Below the pieces are notes generated by a model, which was not told the DNA's origin, ran no database searches, and saw only the letters and a list, made by a program, of their open reading frames with translations. Shown here in pieces: positions 54,375 to 62,787 of a DNA stretch of 64,000 bases (the stretch's first letter is position 1; each line of letters starts with the position of its first letter). Source of the stretch: JAJRZL01 sp964557855. Lineage in GTDB: Bacteria; Zixibacteria; MSB-5A5; GN15; FEB-12. The DNA lies in assembly GCA_964557855.1 (NCBI GenBank), contig CAZLBP010000017.1, positions 1 through 64,000 of the forward strand, in the 5' to 3' direction. A program made the translations under genes and the position numbers.

Positions 54375-55679
54375 TTAGACCACCGCCCCGCTCAAGTACT
54401 CCTCATTAGCATTATCCACCTTCACCCGCACAATGCCGCGCCCCGACTCAACCTCAGGTGGCAGCTTTACACGCAAATAATTGTCCGATATTGCAAAGTG
54501 AGACCCGTCAGCGTTTGACTTGTGCTCGGAAATGACTTCCAGCGTTTCCCCTATCTGTCTATCGTGCGAAGCTGTTCGCATCTGATTCGAAATCCGTGTC
54601 AGGATAGAATTACGCTCGCGGATCACTTCGGGATTGATCTTGTCGGGTAAGTTCGCGGCGTCCGTCCCCGGGCGGTCCGAGTAACTGAACACATGCAAAT
54701 AATCCAGCAAGCCGGATTCACAAAGCCGCTTCGTCTGCTCAAAATCATCTTCCGTCTCCCCCGGAAAACCAACGATGACATCGGCGCCTATGATCGTATT
54801 GGAGACTGCTGCCTTAACATCGGAGACCCTCTTGATGTAGATAGCTTGATTGTACGGCCGCCGCATCTTGCGCAATATGTCTGATGATGCCGACTGGAGC
54901 GGCATATGGAAGTGCCGGCAAATGCGGCCGTTGGATTCGGCGAACACATCCACCAGTTCATCCTTAACCGCCTGCGGCTCGATTGAGGACAGCCGCATCC
55001 GGTACAGGTCCGTCTCGCGCATGATCATCCGGCACAACCCGGCCAGGTTCCTGATTTTCGGCTCACGCAACTTATCGTGGTAGTAACCCATATTCACGCC
55101 CGTCAGCACCAGCTCATTGTAGCCGTGACTGACAAGGCTGTTGATCTCATCTATGAGTTCCGCTGCCGGGCGGTTAGTTAGTCTTCCGCGCACAATCGTG
55201 ATAATACAGAACGAACACCACTGATTGCAGCCGTCGGATATCTTCAGCCAGGCGCGGTTGCGGTCATGAAAATCCGAAATCGAGGTCGAACAACTCTTGT
55301 CCGGCTCCCGGTCGAATAGGTCGGGGATCTTGCCGGGCAGGATACGGGCGATATTGTTCTTTTCGTTGTTATGCACGATGACGTCGACCCCCTCCATCCC
55401 GGCGATCCGCTCCGGCTCATGGTCCACATAGCAGCCGACAACCACGATTCGCCCGTCGGGGTTACGGCGTGCAGCCCGACGAATCAGGTACCGGCAGTCC
55501 GAATCGGCCCGATGCGTGACCGTGCAGGTGTTAATGATGGTCAGATCGGCCTTCTCGCCTTTGTCGGCGCGCCGAAACCCGAACGGATACAGCTCGGCCG
55601 CCATCTTCTCGGTCTCATACTGATTCAGCCGACACCCAACAGTCTGGAGGCTGATGGTTCTGTCTTTCGTATCCGGCAT
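54375..55679 (-). CDS. mtaB: tRNA methylthiotransferase MtaB
   Basis: 434 residues. N-terminal UPF0004 domain with TVGCRLNQYETEKM, second cysteine in NTCTVTHRADS and third in VVVGCYVDH. The radical-SAM motif CNQWCSFCIITIVRG binds the second [4Fe-4S] cluster. A TRAM-like C-terminal domain ends the protein. MtaB adds 2-methylthio to N6-threonylcarbamoyladenosine at position 37 of tRNA. The N-terminal CRLNQYET rather than the MiaB form supports MtaB. Confidence 0.92.
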   Translation of the reverse strand: MPDTKDRTISLQTVGCRLNQYETEKMAAELYPFGFRRADKGEKADLTIINTCTVTHRADSDCRYLIRRAARRNPDGRIVVVGCYVDHEPERIAGMEGVDVIVHNNEKNNIARILPGKIPDLFDREPDKSCSTSISDFHDRNRAWLKISDGCNQWCSFCIITIVRGRLTNRPAAELIDEINSLVSHGYNELVLTGVNMGYYHDKLREPKIRNLAGLCRMIMRETDLYRMRLSSIEPQAVKDELVDVFAESNGRICRHFHMPLQSASSDILRKMRRPYNQAIYIKRVSDVKAAVSNTIIGADVIVGFPGETEDDFEQTKRLCESGLLDYLHVFSYSDRPGTDAANLPDKINPEVIRERNSILTRISNQMRTASHDRQIGETLEVISEHKSNADGSHFAISDNYLRVKLPPEVESGRGIVRVKVDNANEEYLSGAVV

Positions 55680-55775
55680 AACTTTTTAATATACGTATGA
55701 AAGTCGGGAAAGCGTAGGGGAAATACGGACCCGTCATCCTGAGCGGAGTCGAAGGGTGAAGCAGTACACCGCCCC

Positions 55776-56525
55776 CTACATCAGCGAATACCCCCCATCT
55801 ACTATAATCGTCTGCCCCGTTATCCACGAAGCTGCCGGCGTGCATAAGAACACCACCACATCCGCCACTTCCTCCGGCTTGCCGATTCGCTTGAACGGCG
55901 TCCGCGCCGTTACTTCCTTCTTCATCTGCTCGAAATTCGGAAACACTTTCAGCGCCGCCGTATCGATAAACCCGCCCGAGACGCAATTGACGTTGATCTT
56001 CTTGTCCGCAACCTCGATCGCCGTGTAGCGGACCATGTTTTCCACAGCCGCCTTCGAGACGCCGATCGCCGCATAACCGGGGATATACCGGATCGACCCC
56101 AGCGATGACATCGCCACGATGCGGGAATGATCGGGCATCATCGGAATGCCTGTCTGGATACACTGCAAAAACGCCCGCGCATTGGTATGCATGGAGATTT
56201 CCCAGTCCTTACGGTTGATATTCATCATATCGGTGTACGTCCCCAGCGCCGCATTGGATACCATTATGTCCAGTTTACCGAACTTCTCGCGTATCGCATT
56301 GAAAATGCCGGCCACTTGTTCCATATTGCCCATATTGGCCCGATGCGCCACGCATTCGACACCGTACGTCTCCTTGATATGCTCCTCCGTCGCCTGCGCG
56401 TCTTTGCGGCTGCGGAAATAGGTCAGGAAGATATCAGCCCCTTTTTCGGCCAGCTTTTGCACGACCGCCTTGCCGATGCCTCGTGTGCCTCCCGAAACGA
56501 AAGCCAGTTTGCCCTTTAGTTTCAT
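55776..56525 (-). CDS. fabL: Enoyl-ACP reductase FabL
   Basis: 249 residues from ATG 56525, which has AGAGG 6-7 bp upstream; the ATG five codons earlier has no ribosome site. Short-chain dehydrogenase fold: SGGTRGIGKAVVQ coenzyme motif, SNAALG, and the catalytic Tyr-x6-Lys YAAIGVSK. The motif SSLGSIRYIPGYAAIGVSKA and VSGGFIDTAALKVFPNFEQ closely resemble Bacillus FabL rather than ordinary ketoacyl-ACP reductase. Catalyses the final step of each fatty acid elongation cycle. Stands alone. Confidence 0.88.
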   Translation of the reverse strand: MKLKGKLAFVSGGTRGIGKAVVQKLAEKGADIFLTYFRSRKDAQATEEHIKETYGVECVAHRANMGNMEQVAGIFNAIREKFGKLDIMVSNAALGTYTDMMNINRKDWEISMHTNARAFLQCIQTGIPMMPDHSRIVAMSSLGSIRYIPGYAAIGVSKAAVENMVRYTAIEVADKKINVNCVSGGFIDTAALKVFPNFEQMKKEVTARTPFKRIGKPEEVADVVVFLCTPAASWITGQTIIVDGGYSLM

Positions 56526-56800
56526 TGCATTCCTCTGCATTTACGGTAACGTGAGCGGCAGATGTCCACATCTGCCCTTATTTCACCTCGTGCCCAAGTT
56601 GTACTTGGGAACGGAAGATCTGGATTCCCGCTTTCGCGGGAATGATGGTACAAAGTTGTATGTTGCGGGGTCGCCCACCGCTGGCGGTGGGTTCCACTTA
56701 TCAATACATCCGCCCGAACACACTTCCAATGTGGCGTCAGGAGACTCCCACCGTCGGGCAAAGTCGCCCGACGCACGTCGCCTCGTCGCCGGCATCAGGA
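56526..56800. repeat. Intergenic palindromic repeats
   Basis: CGGCAGATGTCCACATCTGCC (56556-56576) is another copy of the family at 20393 and 54094. ATTCCCGCTTTCGCGGGAAT (about 56624-56643) is a second palindrome, as near 20466. No gene is supported. Confidence 0.65.
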
Positions 56801-57502
56801 TCAAATCGAATACCCGCCCGCCTGTGACTCGATATCTTCCGCCAGACTCTCCAACTCTACCTGCTCGAACCGCGTCCTGAAAACCCGCTCGTATTCCGCC
56901 ACCAGCTTGTCCCCGAAGCGTTTGATATTGACCTTCTTGCCGCGCAGCTTCGCAGCCGAGATCATCGTCTTCGGCTCCAAACCGCACGGGTGAATTTGTC
57001 GAAAGTCATCCAGGTTTGTGTTGAGGTTGATCGCCACGCCGTGAAATGTGATCCAGTTCTTAACAGCGATACCGATTGAGGCAATCTTCCGATCATCCAC
57101 CCATACACCCGTATGTTCGTCATCTTTGCGGGCTTTGATGTCGTACTTATCGAACGTTTCGATGATGCCTTCCTGGAGATTCGCCATGAACATGTGCAAA
57201 TCCCGTCCGCGTCGCGTCAAATTGAAGATGAAATACGCGACTAACTGGCCGGGGCCGTGATACGTAACATCGCCACCCCGCTCTATAAACACCGGTTCGA
57301 TTTTCAGATCCTGGTAATGCTCCTCGTGTCCGTCTCGACCGATCGTCACCACCGGCGGATGCTGGACCAGCATGATGGTGTCGCGCGCCATACCCTCTTT
57401 GCGCATTTTGACCAGTCCCCGCTGCCAGTGATGCGCTTTGTGAAAGTCGACTTTCCCGACATTGAGCACCCACCCGTAGGGTCGAGACGAAAACACAGGC
57501 AT
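56801..57502 (-). CDS. lipB: Octanoyltransferase LipB
   Basis: 233 residues. Catalytic features HPPVVTIGRDG, RGGDVTYHGPGQLVAY (near residue 75) with the substrate Lys/His region, and FHGVAINLNTNL followed by the active-site cysteine in HPCGLEP. LipB moves octanoyl from ACP to lipoyl domains. It lies 2 bp after the E2 gene, which carries a lipoyl domain needing that modification. Confidence 0.94.
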   Translation of the reverse strand: MPVFSSRPYGWVLNVGKVDFHKAHHWQRGLVKMRKEGMARDTIMLVQHPPVVTIGRDGHEEHYQDLKIEPVFIERGGDVTYHGPGQLVAYFIFNLTRRGRDLHMFMANLQEGIIETFDKYDIKARKDDEHTGVWVDDRKIASIGIAVKNWITFHGVAINLNTNLDDFRQIHPCGLEPKTMISAAKLRGKKVNIKRFGDKLVAEYERVFRTRFEQVELESLAEDIESQAGGYSI

Positions 57503-57504
57503 TG

Positions 57505-58863
57505 TTATCGGAGATGCATCAGCAGTTTCTTGGGATCAGCCAGATACTCGTGTACCCGATGCAGGAAATGCACCGCCGTGTGACCGTCGATCAGCCGGTG
57601 ATCGAACGACAAGCCGAATGAAGATATATCCCGGATAACGATTTCACCGTTAACCACCCACGGCTTTTTGACGATGGCATGTACACCCAGGATAGCCACC
57701 TGCGGCTGGTTGATGATGGGCGTCGAGGCTATGGCACCGTACATCCCGGCGTTGGTGATCGAAAACGTGCCGCCGGAGACATCATCCGGTACCAGGCGGT
57801 TAGTCCGGGCCTTTTCGCCGATCTGTGACAGTTCGACCGCGATTTCGACAATCGTCTTCCGATCCGCATCTTTGATCACCGGCACAATGAGACCTTCGTC
57901 GCGCGCCACCGCCACGCCGATATTGTAGAAGTTCTTGAAGATGATCTCTTTTTCGGTCATGGAGGCGTTGATCTTCGGGAACTCCTTCAATCCGATACAA
58001 ACGGCCTTCATGATGTAGGGGATATACGTTATATTAGCACCGTATGTGGCTTTGAAATCTTCTTTAATGGAATTACGATAGGCGACCAATTCCGTCAGAT
58101 CGAGGTCTTCAAAGGTCGTCACGTGCGCCGATGTTTGCACGGAATGCAGCATATGCTCCGAAATGGCCTTGCGGATGCCGACCACGGGCTCACGGCGCTC
58201 CCGCTGTGACTCGGGCAACGGCTCGAATTTCGGCACCTCGACCTTGACTTTGGGCTCCGTCGGACGGGTCGGCTCGGTTGGCTGCTTGGCAGTCGGGGCA
58301 GCCGTCGGCAACGGCGGGGTCGGAATCGGACCCGGCTTGAAACCGGCCTCGGCGCTGCGCGATTCGACCGCCTTCAGCACATCATCAACCGTGACAATCC
58401 CGTCCTTGCCGGTCGGCGTGAGCTTCTCCGGATCCACTGAATACTCCCGAACCATCATCCGGACCTTCGGTGACATCTTCCCTTTGCCCGCTTGGCCGGT
58501 CGGCTTAGCCTCGGGCTGCGGTTTCTTTTTTGCTTCCGTGGGGGTCGCTTTGGCGCCCGGCGTCGGATCGTCTTTGGCTTTCTTCTTCGGTTCTTCCTTC
58601 GGAGCCGGTGCTACGGCATCCCCGCTGCCGTCGTCAATAATAGCGATGCGTGTGCCCACCGGAACCACGTCTCCTTCGTCCGCCAGCTTCTGCGTCAGAA
58701 CACCCTCAACCTCGGAGGGGATTTCTATATTGACCTTGTCCGTCATCAACTCAACCAGCGGCTGGTTAACCTTGACCTTGTCGCCAACCTCGACTTTCCA
58801 TTCCAAAACAGTCCCTTCCAGAACCGATTCGCCCATCTGAGGCACCAAAATGTCGACTGCCAT
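57505..58863 (-). CDS. Dihydrolipoamide acyltransferase E2 component of a 2-oxo acid dehydrogenase
   Basis: 452 residues: one lipoyl domain with the modified Lys in ELMTDKVNIEIPS (near 43), a Lys/Ala/Pro-rich linker, an E3-binding domain (KMSPKVRMMVREYSVDP), a second Pro-rich linker, then the catalytic domain ending in FDHRLIDGHTAVHFL with His-x3-Asp-Gly. The single lipoyl domain and the sequence are of branched-chain or pyruvate type; which acid is not certain. No E1/E3 genes adjoin, so partners lie elsewhere. Adjacent lipB should lipoylate it. Confidence 0.9.
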   Translation of the reverse strand: MAVDILVPQMGESVLEGTVLEWKVEVGDKVKVNQPLVELMTDKVNIEIPSEVEGVLTQKLADEGDVVPVGTRIAIIDDGSGDAVAPAPKEEPKKKAKDDPTPGAKATPTEAKKKPQPEAKPTGQAGKGKMSPKVRMMVREYSVDPEKLTPTGKDGIVTVDDVLKAVESRSAEAGFKPGPIPTPPLPTAAPTAKQPTEPTRPTEPKVKVEVPKFEPLPESQRERREPVVGIRKAISEHMLHSVQTSAHVTTFEDLDLTELVAYRNSIKEDFKATYGANITYIPYIMKAVCIGLKEFPKINASMTEKEIIFKNFYNIGVAVARDEGLIVPVIKDADRKTIVEIAVELSQIGEKARTNRLVPDDVSGGTFSITNAGMYGAIASTPIINQPQVAILGVHAIVKKPWVVNGEIVIRDISSFGLSFDHRLIDGHTAVHFLHRVHEYLADPKKLLMHLR

Positions 58864-58965
58864 ATTTTTTAAGTCCTTATTTTATATCAACCTATCTAAA
58901 ATACAAGAGTGACGAGAAATATACCTCATGAGCCCCCATAGTCAAGTTTCGATACGGACAAATCC

Positions 58966-60045
58966 CTACTTGATCTCCAGCATCTTCTCCAGCGCCAGGC
59001 GCGCTTCGGATTTGGTCGGTTCCGGCACCCGAATGGGCTTGATATCCTCGTGGTTCTCGAGCGTATACAGCAGGTCATTGAGTGTCGTTCGGTACATGTT
59101 GGCACATACCGGACACGTTTGCCCGGACAGCTCGAATATGGTCTTATCCGGATGCTCCAGCGCCATGCGGTTGATAAGATTGATCTCCGTCCCGATCGCG
59201 ATATTCGCTCCGGGCGGCGCCTCCTCGCAGTATTTCACGATAAACGCCGTGGAACCCACCGCATCCGCCAGATCGACGACTTCCGACGGCGTCTCGGGAT
59301 GGACCACGATTTTCAGATCGGGGTATTTCTCTCGCATCATATACACGTGCTCCAGCTTGAAATTCGTGTGGACGTGACAGTGCCCCTTCCAGAGAATGAC
59401 TTTGGCGTGCTCGATCTTATCGTCGGACAAACCGCCGTCTTCGCGCGAGAAATCCCAGATGACCATTTCTTCCGGCGTCAGCCCCATCTTCTTACCGGTA
59501 TTATAGCCCAGATGCTGGTCCGGAAAAAAGAAGACCTTTTCCCGCTGATCGAACGCCCAGCGGATGGCAGCATCGGCGTTCGATGACGTGCAGATCATCC
59601 CACCATGCCGTCCCGTAAACGCCTTGAGTCCGGCGGCCGTGTTCATGTACGAGATGGGCATTATATGCTTGTCACCGCCAAATTGCTCGAGATACTCCCA
59701 GGCCGCCATGACATCCGTCATCTCGGCCATGTCCGCCATCGGACAGCCGGCCAGAGGATTGGGCAAATAGACCGTTTGGTGGTCCTCGGTCAGAACATCC
59801 GCCGATTCGGCCATAAAATGGACGCCGCAGAACACTATTAGTTCCACGTCTTTCCGGTCGGCAGCCAGTTGCGAAAGTCCGTAGCTGTCGCCTCTATGAT
59901 TTCCGAGCTCGACCACTTCCACCCGCTGGTAGTGGTGCGTCAATATGAGGAGCTTCTTACCGATCTTCTCCCTGGCCGCCAGGATACGGCTCTTGAGGTC
60001 CTCCGTCCGTATCTCGCGATATTCTCTGGGTAACGAAAAATACAT
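58966..60045 (-). CDS. nadA: Quinolinate synthase NadA
   Basis: 359 residues. The three cluster cysteines are in VFCGVHFMAESAD, KGHCHVHTNFK and GQTCPVCANMYR. Makes quinolinate from iminoaspartate and dihydroxyacetone phosphate, the first step of NAD synthesis. LTHHYQRVEVVELGNHRGDS near residue 35 is conserved. No nadB or nadC adjoin. It follows the reductase gene with 3 bp between them. Confidence 0.95.
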   Translation of the reverse strand: MYFSLPREYREIRTEDLKSRILAAREKIGKKLLILTHHYQRVEVVELGNHRGDSYGLSQLAADRKDVELIVFCGVHFMAESADVLTEDHQTVYLPNPLAGCPMADMAEMTDVMAAWEYLEQFGGDKHIMPISYMNTAAGLKAFTGRHGGMICTSSNADAAIRWAFDQREKVFFFPDQHLGYNTGKKMGLTPEEMVIWDFSREDGGLSDDKIEHAKVILWKGHCHVHTNFKLEHVYMMREKYPDLKIVVHPETPSEVVDLADAVGSTAFIVKYCEEAPPGANIAIGTEINLINRMALEHPDKTIFELSGQTCPVCANMYRTTLNDLLYTLENHEDIKPIRVPEPTKSEARLALEKMLEIK

Positions 60046-60048
60046 ATG

Positions 60049-61107
60049 TCAGTTCTTCTTTTGCTCCTGTTGCCGGTGCCGGCGATGTGCCTTGCGCACG
60101 GCCAACTCATGTTTGTCGGTCGAGTGTCCCGGACTGATTTTCGACCGCGGGTCAATGTAATTCTTGGCGTTGTTGACGGCCACCGCGACTTCGCCGCAGC
60201 CGGTGGAAATCAGCTTCAGTTTGCCGTCATACGTCACGATATCACCGGCCGCATAAACTCCTTCGATATTGGTACGCATGCGGCTGTCCACAGTTATGGC
60301 GTTTTTTTCGATCTCCAGCCCCCAGTTCTCGATCGGTCCCAGGTTCGTTATGAACCCGATATTGAGCACGACGGCATCAACTCGCAGGCGGCGCTCCTCA
60401 CCCGTGCGGGTCTGCACGATGGTGGCATACTCGATCCAGTCATCCCCTTCCAGCTCCTGCAGCTCCCAGAACGGCACCAGCAAATTGACCGATGAGTTCT
60501 TGACTTTGTTGACCGAATCCTCGTGGGCCGAGAAAAAATCGTTGCGGTGAATATGCGTTATCGATCGCGCTACCGGTTCCAGCATCATGGAATAGTCGAA
60601 GGCGGCATCTCCGCCGCCGACAATGAGTATATTTTTGTCCTTGAAATCGTTCAACCGCCGGCAGGAATAGAACACGCCGCGCCCTTCGAGCTTCTGGATG
60701 TTGGGGACATCGAGTGATTTCGGTATATACGCCCCCAATCCGGCGCAAATGATGACCGTTTTCGAAAAGTGCTCATCTTTGTCAGTAACGAGTTTGATGG
60801 CGCCGTCTTCCAGACGCTCAAGGCTGATAACCTTCTCTCCCATGCAAAACGTGTTGGGATACTGCGCCGCCTGTTCCGTCATGGCCTTCACCAGATCTTT
60901 GGCGAGGATTTTGGGAAATCCGGCTACATCATAGATGTACTTTTCCGGATAGAGCGCCATCAACCCGCCGCCGATCTCGTCGAGCATATCGATCACTTTG
61001 GCCTTGGTCAGACGCAGACCGGCATAGTACAGCCCATAGAGCGCCACCGGCCCGGCGCCGATGAAGGTGATGTCGAAGATGTCGTTTTCGCGGGTCATTA
61101 CTGTCAT
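60049..61107 (-). CDS. Ferredoxin--NADP+ reductase type (thioredoxin reductase-like flavoenzyme)
   Basis: 352 residues. FAD motif FIGAGPVALYGLYYAG (near 15-30), NADPH motif ILIVGGGDAAFDYS (near 161-174), and the FAD-binding end EGVYAAGDIVTYDGK. The redox-active CxxC of thioredoxin reductase is absent, so it belongs to the YumC/FNR group. A His/Arg/Gln-rich C-terminal tail (RKAHRRHRQQEQKKN) follows. Upstream lie two peroxiredoxin genes, so it may supply their reductant through ferredoxin or thioredoxin, an inference from position. Confidence 0.88.
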   Translation of the reverse strand: MTVMTRENDIFDITFIGAGPVALYGLYYAGLRLTKAKVIDMLDEIGGGLMALYPEKYIYDVAGFPKILAKDLVKAMTEQAAQYPNTFCMGEKVISLERLEDGAIKLVTDKDEHFSKTVIICAGLGAYIPKSLDVPNIQKLEGRGVFYSCRRLNDFKDKNILIVGGGDAAFDYSMMLEPVARSITHIHRNDFFSAHEDSVNKVKNSSVNLLVPFWELQELEGDDWIEYATIVQTRTGEERRLRVDAVVLNIGFITNLGPIENWGLEIEKNAITVDSRMRTNIEGVYAAGDIVTYDGKLKLISTGCGEVAVAVNNAKNYIDPRSKISPGHSTDKHELAVRKAHRRHRQQEQKKN

Positions 61108-61165
61108 AGTCGCGTTAAGGCAAAAAGCTTAGAACCTGCCTGCTCCCATCGGTCATAACGTGTAC

Positions 61166-61603
61166 CTACTTATGCGCCCTGATCGCCGCCATCACCTTCT
61201 CCAGATCCGCCATACCGCGCTCGGCGAAAATGACCCTGTTATCCGGCGCCAGGGCGTAAACCGTTCTCGTCACCCCCTTGCCGTCGCCCTTGTTGGCGTT
61301 AAATGCAGCGATCGTAGTCGCTTCGGGATCGGACAGAATCGGGAATTTGAATCTCTTTTTCTCACGGTAGTTTTGATGCGATTTGGCCGAGGCCGGATTG
61401 ATGGCCAGCACCTGCGCATCCATCTTCTCGAATCTCTTTCGCTTCTCTTCCAGAGTAGCTAATTGTTCATTTCAGCCGGGCGTGTTGTTCTTCGGGTAGA
61501 ACACGATGACCGAGTATTTCCCTTTGAGATCGCCCGACGAGAGGCGTCCCCCCTCTGCCGACTCCAGATCGAACTCCGGTGCTTTGCTGCCGATTTCCAA
61601 CAT
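61166..61603 (-). CDS. Selenocysteine-containing Bcp-type peroxiredoxin (TGA at codon 44)
   Basis: Conventional reading stops at TGA 61474-61472, leaving an 85-residue fragment from 61423. The frame is open upstream to ATG 61603 and gives 145 residues with TGA as codon 44. Before it the sequence reads APEFDLESAEGG and VIVFYPKNNTPG, the exact Bcp/PrxQ consensus in which the next residue is the peroxidatic Cys. After it comes NEQLATLEEKRKRF, LAINPAS, FPILSDPEA and the remaining fold. A SECIS-like hairpin follows TGA (61441-61459). The product has no Cys at all, so it would be a 1-Sec peroxiredoxin, reduced by an external thiol. A frameshift or point mutation is the alternative; the TGA-at-Cys position makes Sec more likely. 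Confidence 0.85.
61441..61459 (-). promoter_or_regulatory. Bacterial SECIS-like hairpin
   Basis: GCTACTCT/AGAGAAGC with loop GGA forms seven pairs and one A-A mismatch, beginning 13 nt after the TGA. The loop begins 21 nt after the TGA, within the 16-37 nt usual for bacterial SECIS. The loop has G at its first two positions, as required for SelB binding. Confidence 0.75.
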
Positions 61604-61680
61604 GGGTTGCTTCTTTCTCCAAAAGGTTAACATAGTAGATATAAAACGCGCGCGCGCTTCAAGCGTTCCGATCCCCTGCG

Positions 61681-62184
61681 CTAATCTTGTAGATTCAGTT
61701 TGTTGGCTTCGCGGAAGAGGGCTTCGTTGTCCGGCAGCTCGGCGATATTAACGTGCTCGATATAGCGGATTATCCCCTGTTTGTCGATCAGGAACACCAC
61801 GCGCTCCGAATACCCCTTTATGTTCAGCACACCGTATTTGTCGGCCACTTCTCCGTGAGGATAGAAATCCGACATCAGCGGAAATGACAGGCCACCCAGC
61901 GACTTCGCCCACGCTATGTGACACGGCACTGAGTCAACCGAGATGGCCAGCAGCTGAATATCTCGTTTCTCGAATTCATCGATGATGTTCTGATACTCAG
62001 GCACCTGCGTGGCACACACCGGTGTCCAGTCGCCCGGATAAAAGGCCAGCACGACGTTTTTGCGTCCCTGGTACCAGGCCAGATTCAGTTCACCTTCGTT
62101 GTGCGTATGTAGCGTGAAATCCGGCGCCGGATCACCTATCTTCAGTTTCTTGGTGAAGTTCTTCTTCTCGCGAGCTACTTTCAT
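61681..62184 (-). CDS. Peroxiredoxin (cysteine type)
   Basis: 167 residues from the ATG at 62184, preceded by GGGGAGAGAG. Thioredoxin fold with the peroxidatic Cys in FYPGDWTPVCATQVPEY (near 57) and a second Cys at VDSVPCHIAW. Typical of AhpE/Bcp-like enzymes using DWTPVC. It lies 77 bp upstream of the selenocysteine paralogue and 75 bp downstream of a ferritin-like gene. A role in peroxide defence is likely. Confidence 0.92.
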   Translation of the reverse strand: MKVAREKKNFTKKLKIGDPAPDFTLHTHNEGELNLAWYQGRKNVVLAFYPGDWTPVCATQVPEYQNIIDEFEKRDIQLLAISVDSVPCHIAWAKSLGGLSFPLMSDFYPHGEVADKYGVLNIKGYSERVVFLIDKQGIIRYIEHVNIAELPDNEALFREANKLNLQD

Positions 62185-62259
62185 CGTTTCTCTCTCCCCG
62201 CCACATTTATTATCAAACCGAACCGCTGCCGGGATCACCTGACAGCAGGTCGTCAGCGT

Positions 62260-62766
62260 CTAATGTTCCATTGGCGATGATTCGTCATAACTGAACCAAT
62301 GGTAGTTCCCGGCCAGAGCTTCCTTTTCGGCTTGAAGCAGTTCGAAGTGCAGATGTTCTTCGTCCGCCAACTGGTCGAAAATCTTCTGGAATTCCGGATC
62401 GGAAATCAGGTTCCGCTCCTCCTGGTAGTACCTGGTCGCGGCCAGTTCCGCCTGGATGGCCAGATCGATAAACTCCATTTCCGACTTGCGATCTTCAAGC
62501 TTGCCCTTGCGGAATACTTCCGCCAGGGCATTGATGCCTTTCTCCGGCAGTTCCCCGATATCCGGCCCGATATGCTTATGGTATATCTCCATCAGTGTCT
62601 TCTCGTGCCGGATTTCGTCGTCGCGGAGATTCTGCAGCTTCATCCTGGCTTCCGGATTCTCGGCCTTCTGCGCCAGCAAGTCGTAGAATCGGTAGCCGTC
62701 TTTTTCCCCTTTTATCGCTTTCCGCAACGTCTCCGCTACTTTGGCTTTTTCGTCGTTTGTCGTCAT
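62260..62766 (-). CDS. Rubrerythrin-like di-iron protein
   Basis: 168 residues, helical bundle with GEKDGYRFYDLLAQKAENPE and DDEIRHEKTL in the first half and IQAELAATRYYQEERNL with LADEEHLHFELLQ in the second. These are the two ExxH and E-x-x-x-x-x-x-Y pairs of ferritin-like peroxide reductases. No rubredoxin domain. It lies with two peroxiredoxins and a reductase. Confidence 0.87.
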   Translation of the reverse strand: MTTNDEKAKVAETLRKAIKGEKDGYRFYDLLAQKAENPEARMKLQNLRDDEIRHEKTLMEIYHKHIGPDIGELPEKGINALAEVFRKGKLEDRKSEMEFIDLAIQAELAATRYYQEERNLISDPEFQKIFDQLADEEHLHFELLQAEKEALAGNYHWFSYDESSPMEH

Positions 62767-62787
62767 AATCTGTTTTCTTTTCTCATT

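Noticed and set aside
61166..61423. An 85-residue stand-alone peroxiredoxin fragment
   Set aside because: The fold's N-terminal half lies upstream in the same frame, interrupted only by a TGA at the catalytic Cys position, so the gene is read as one Sec protein.
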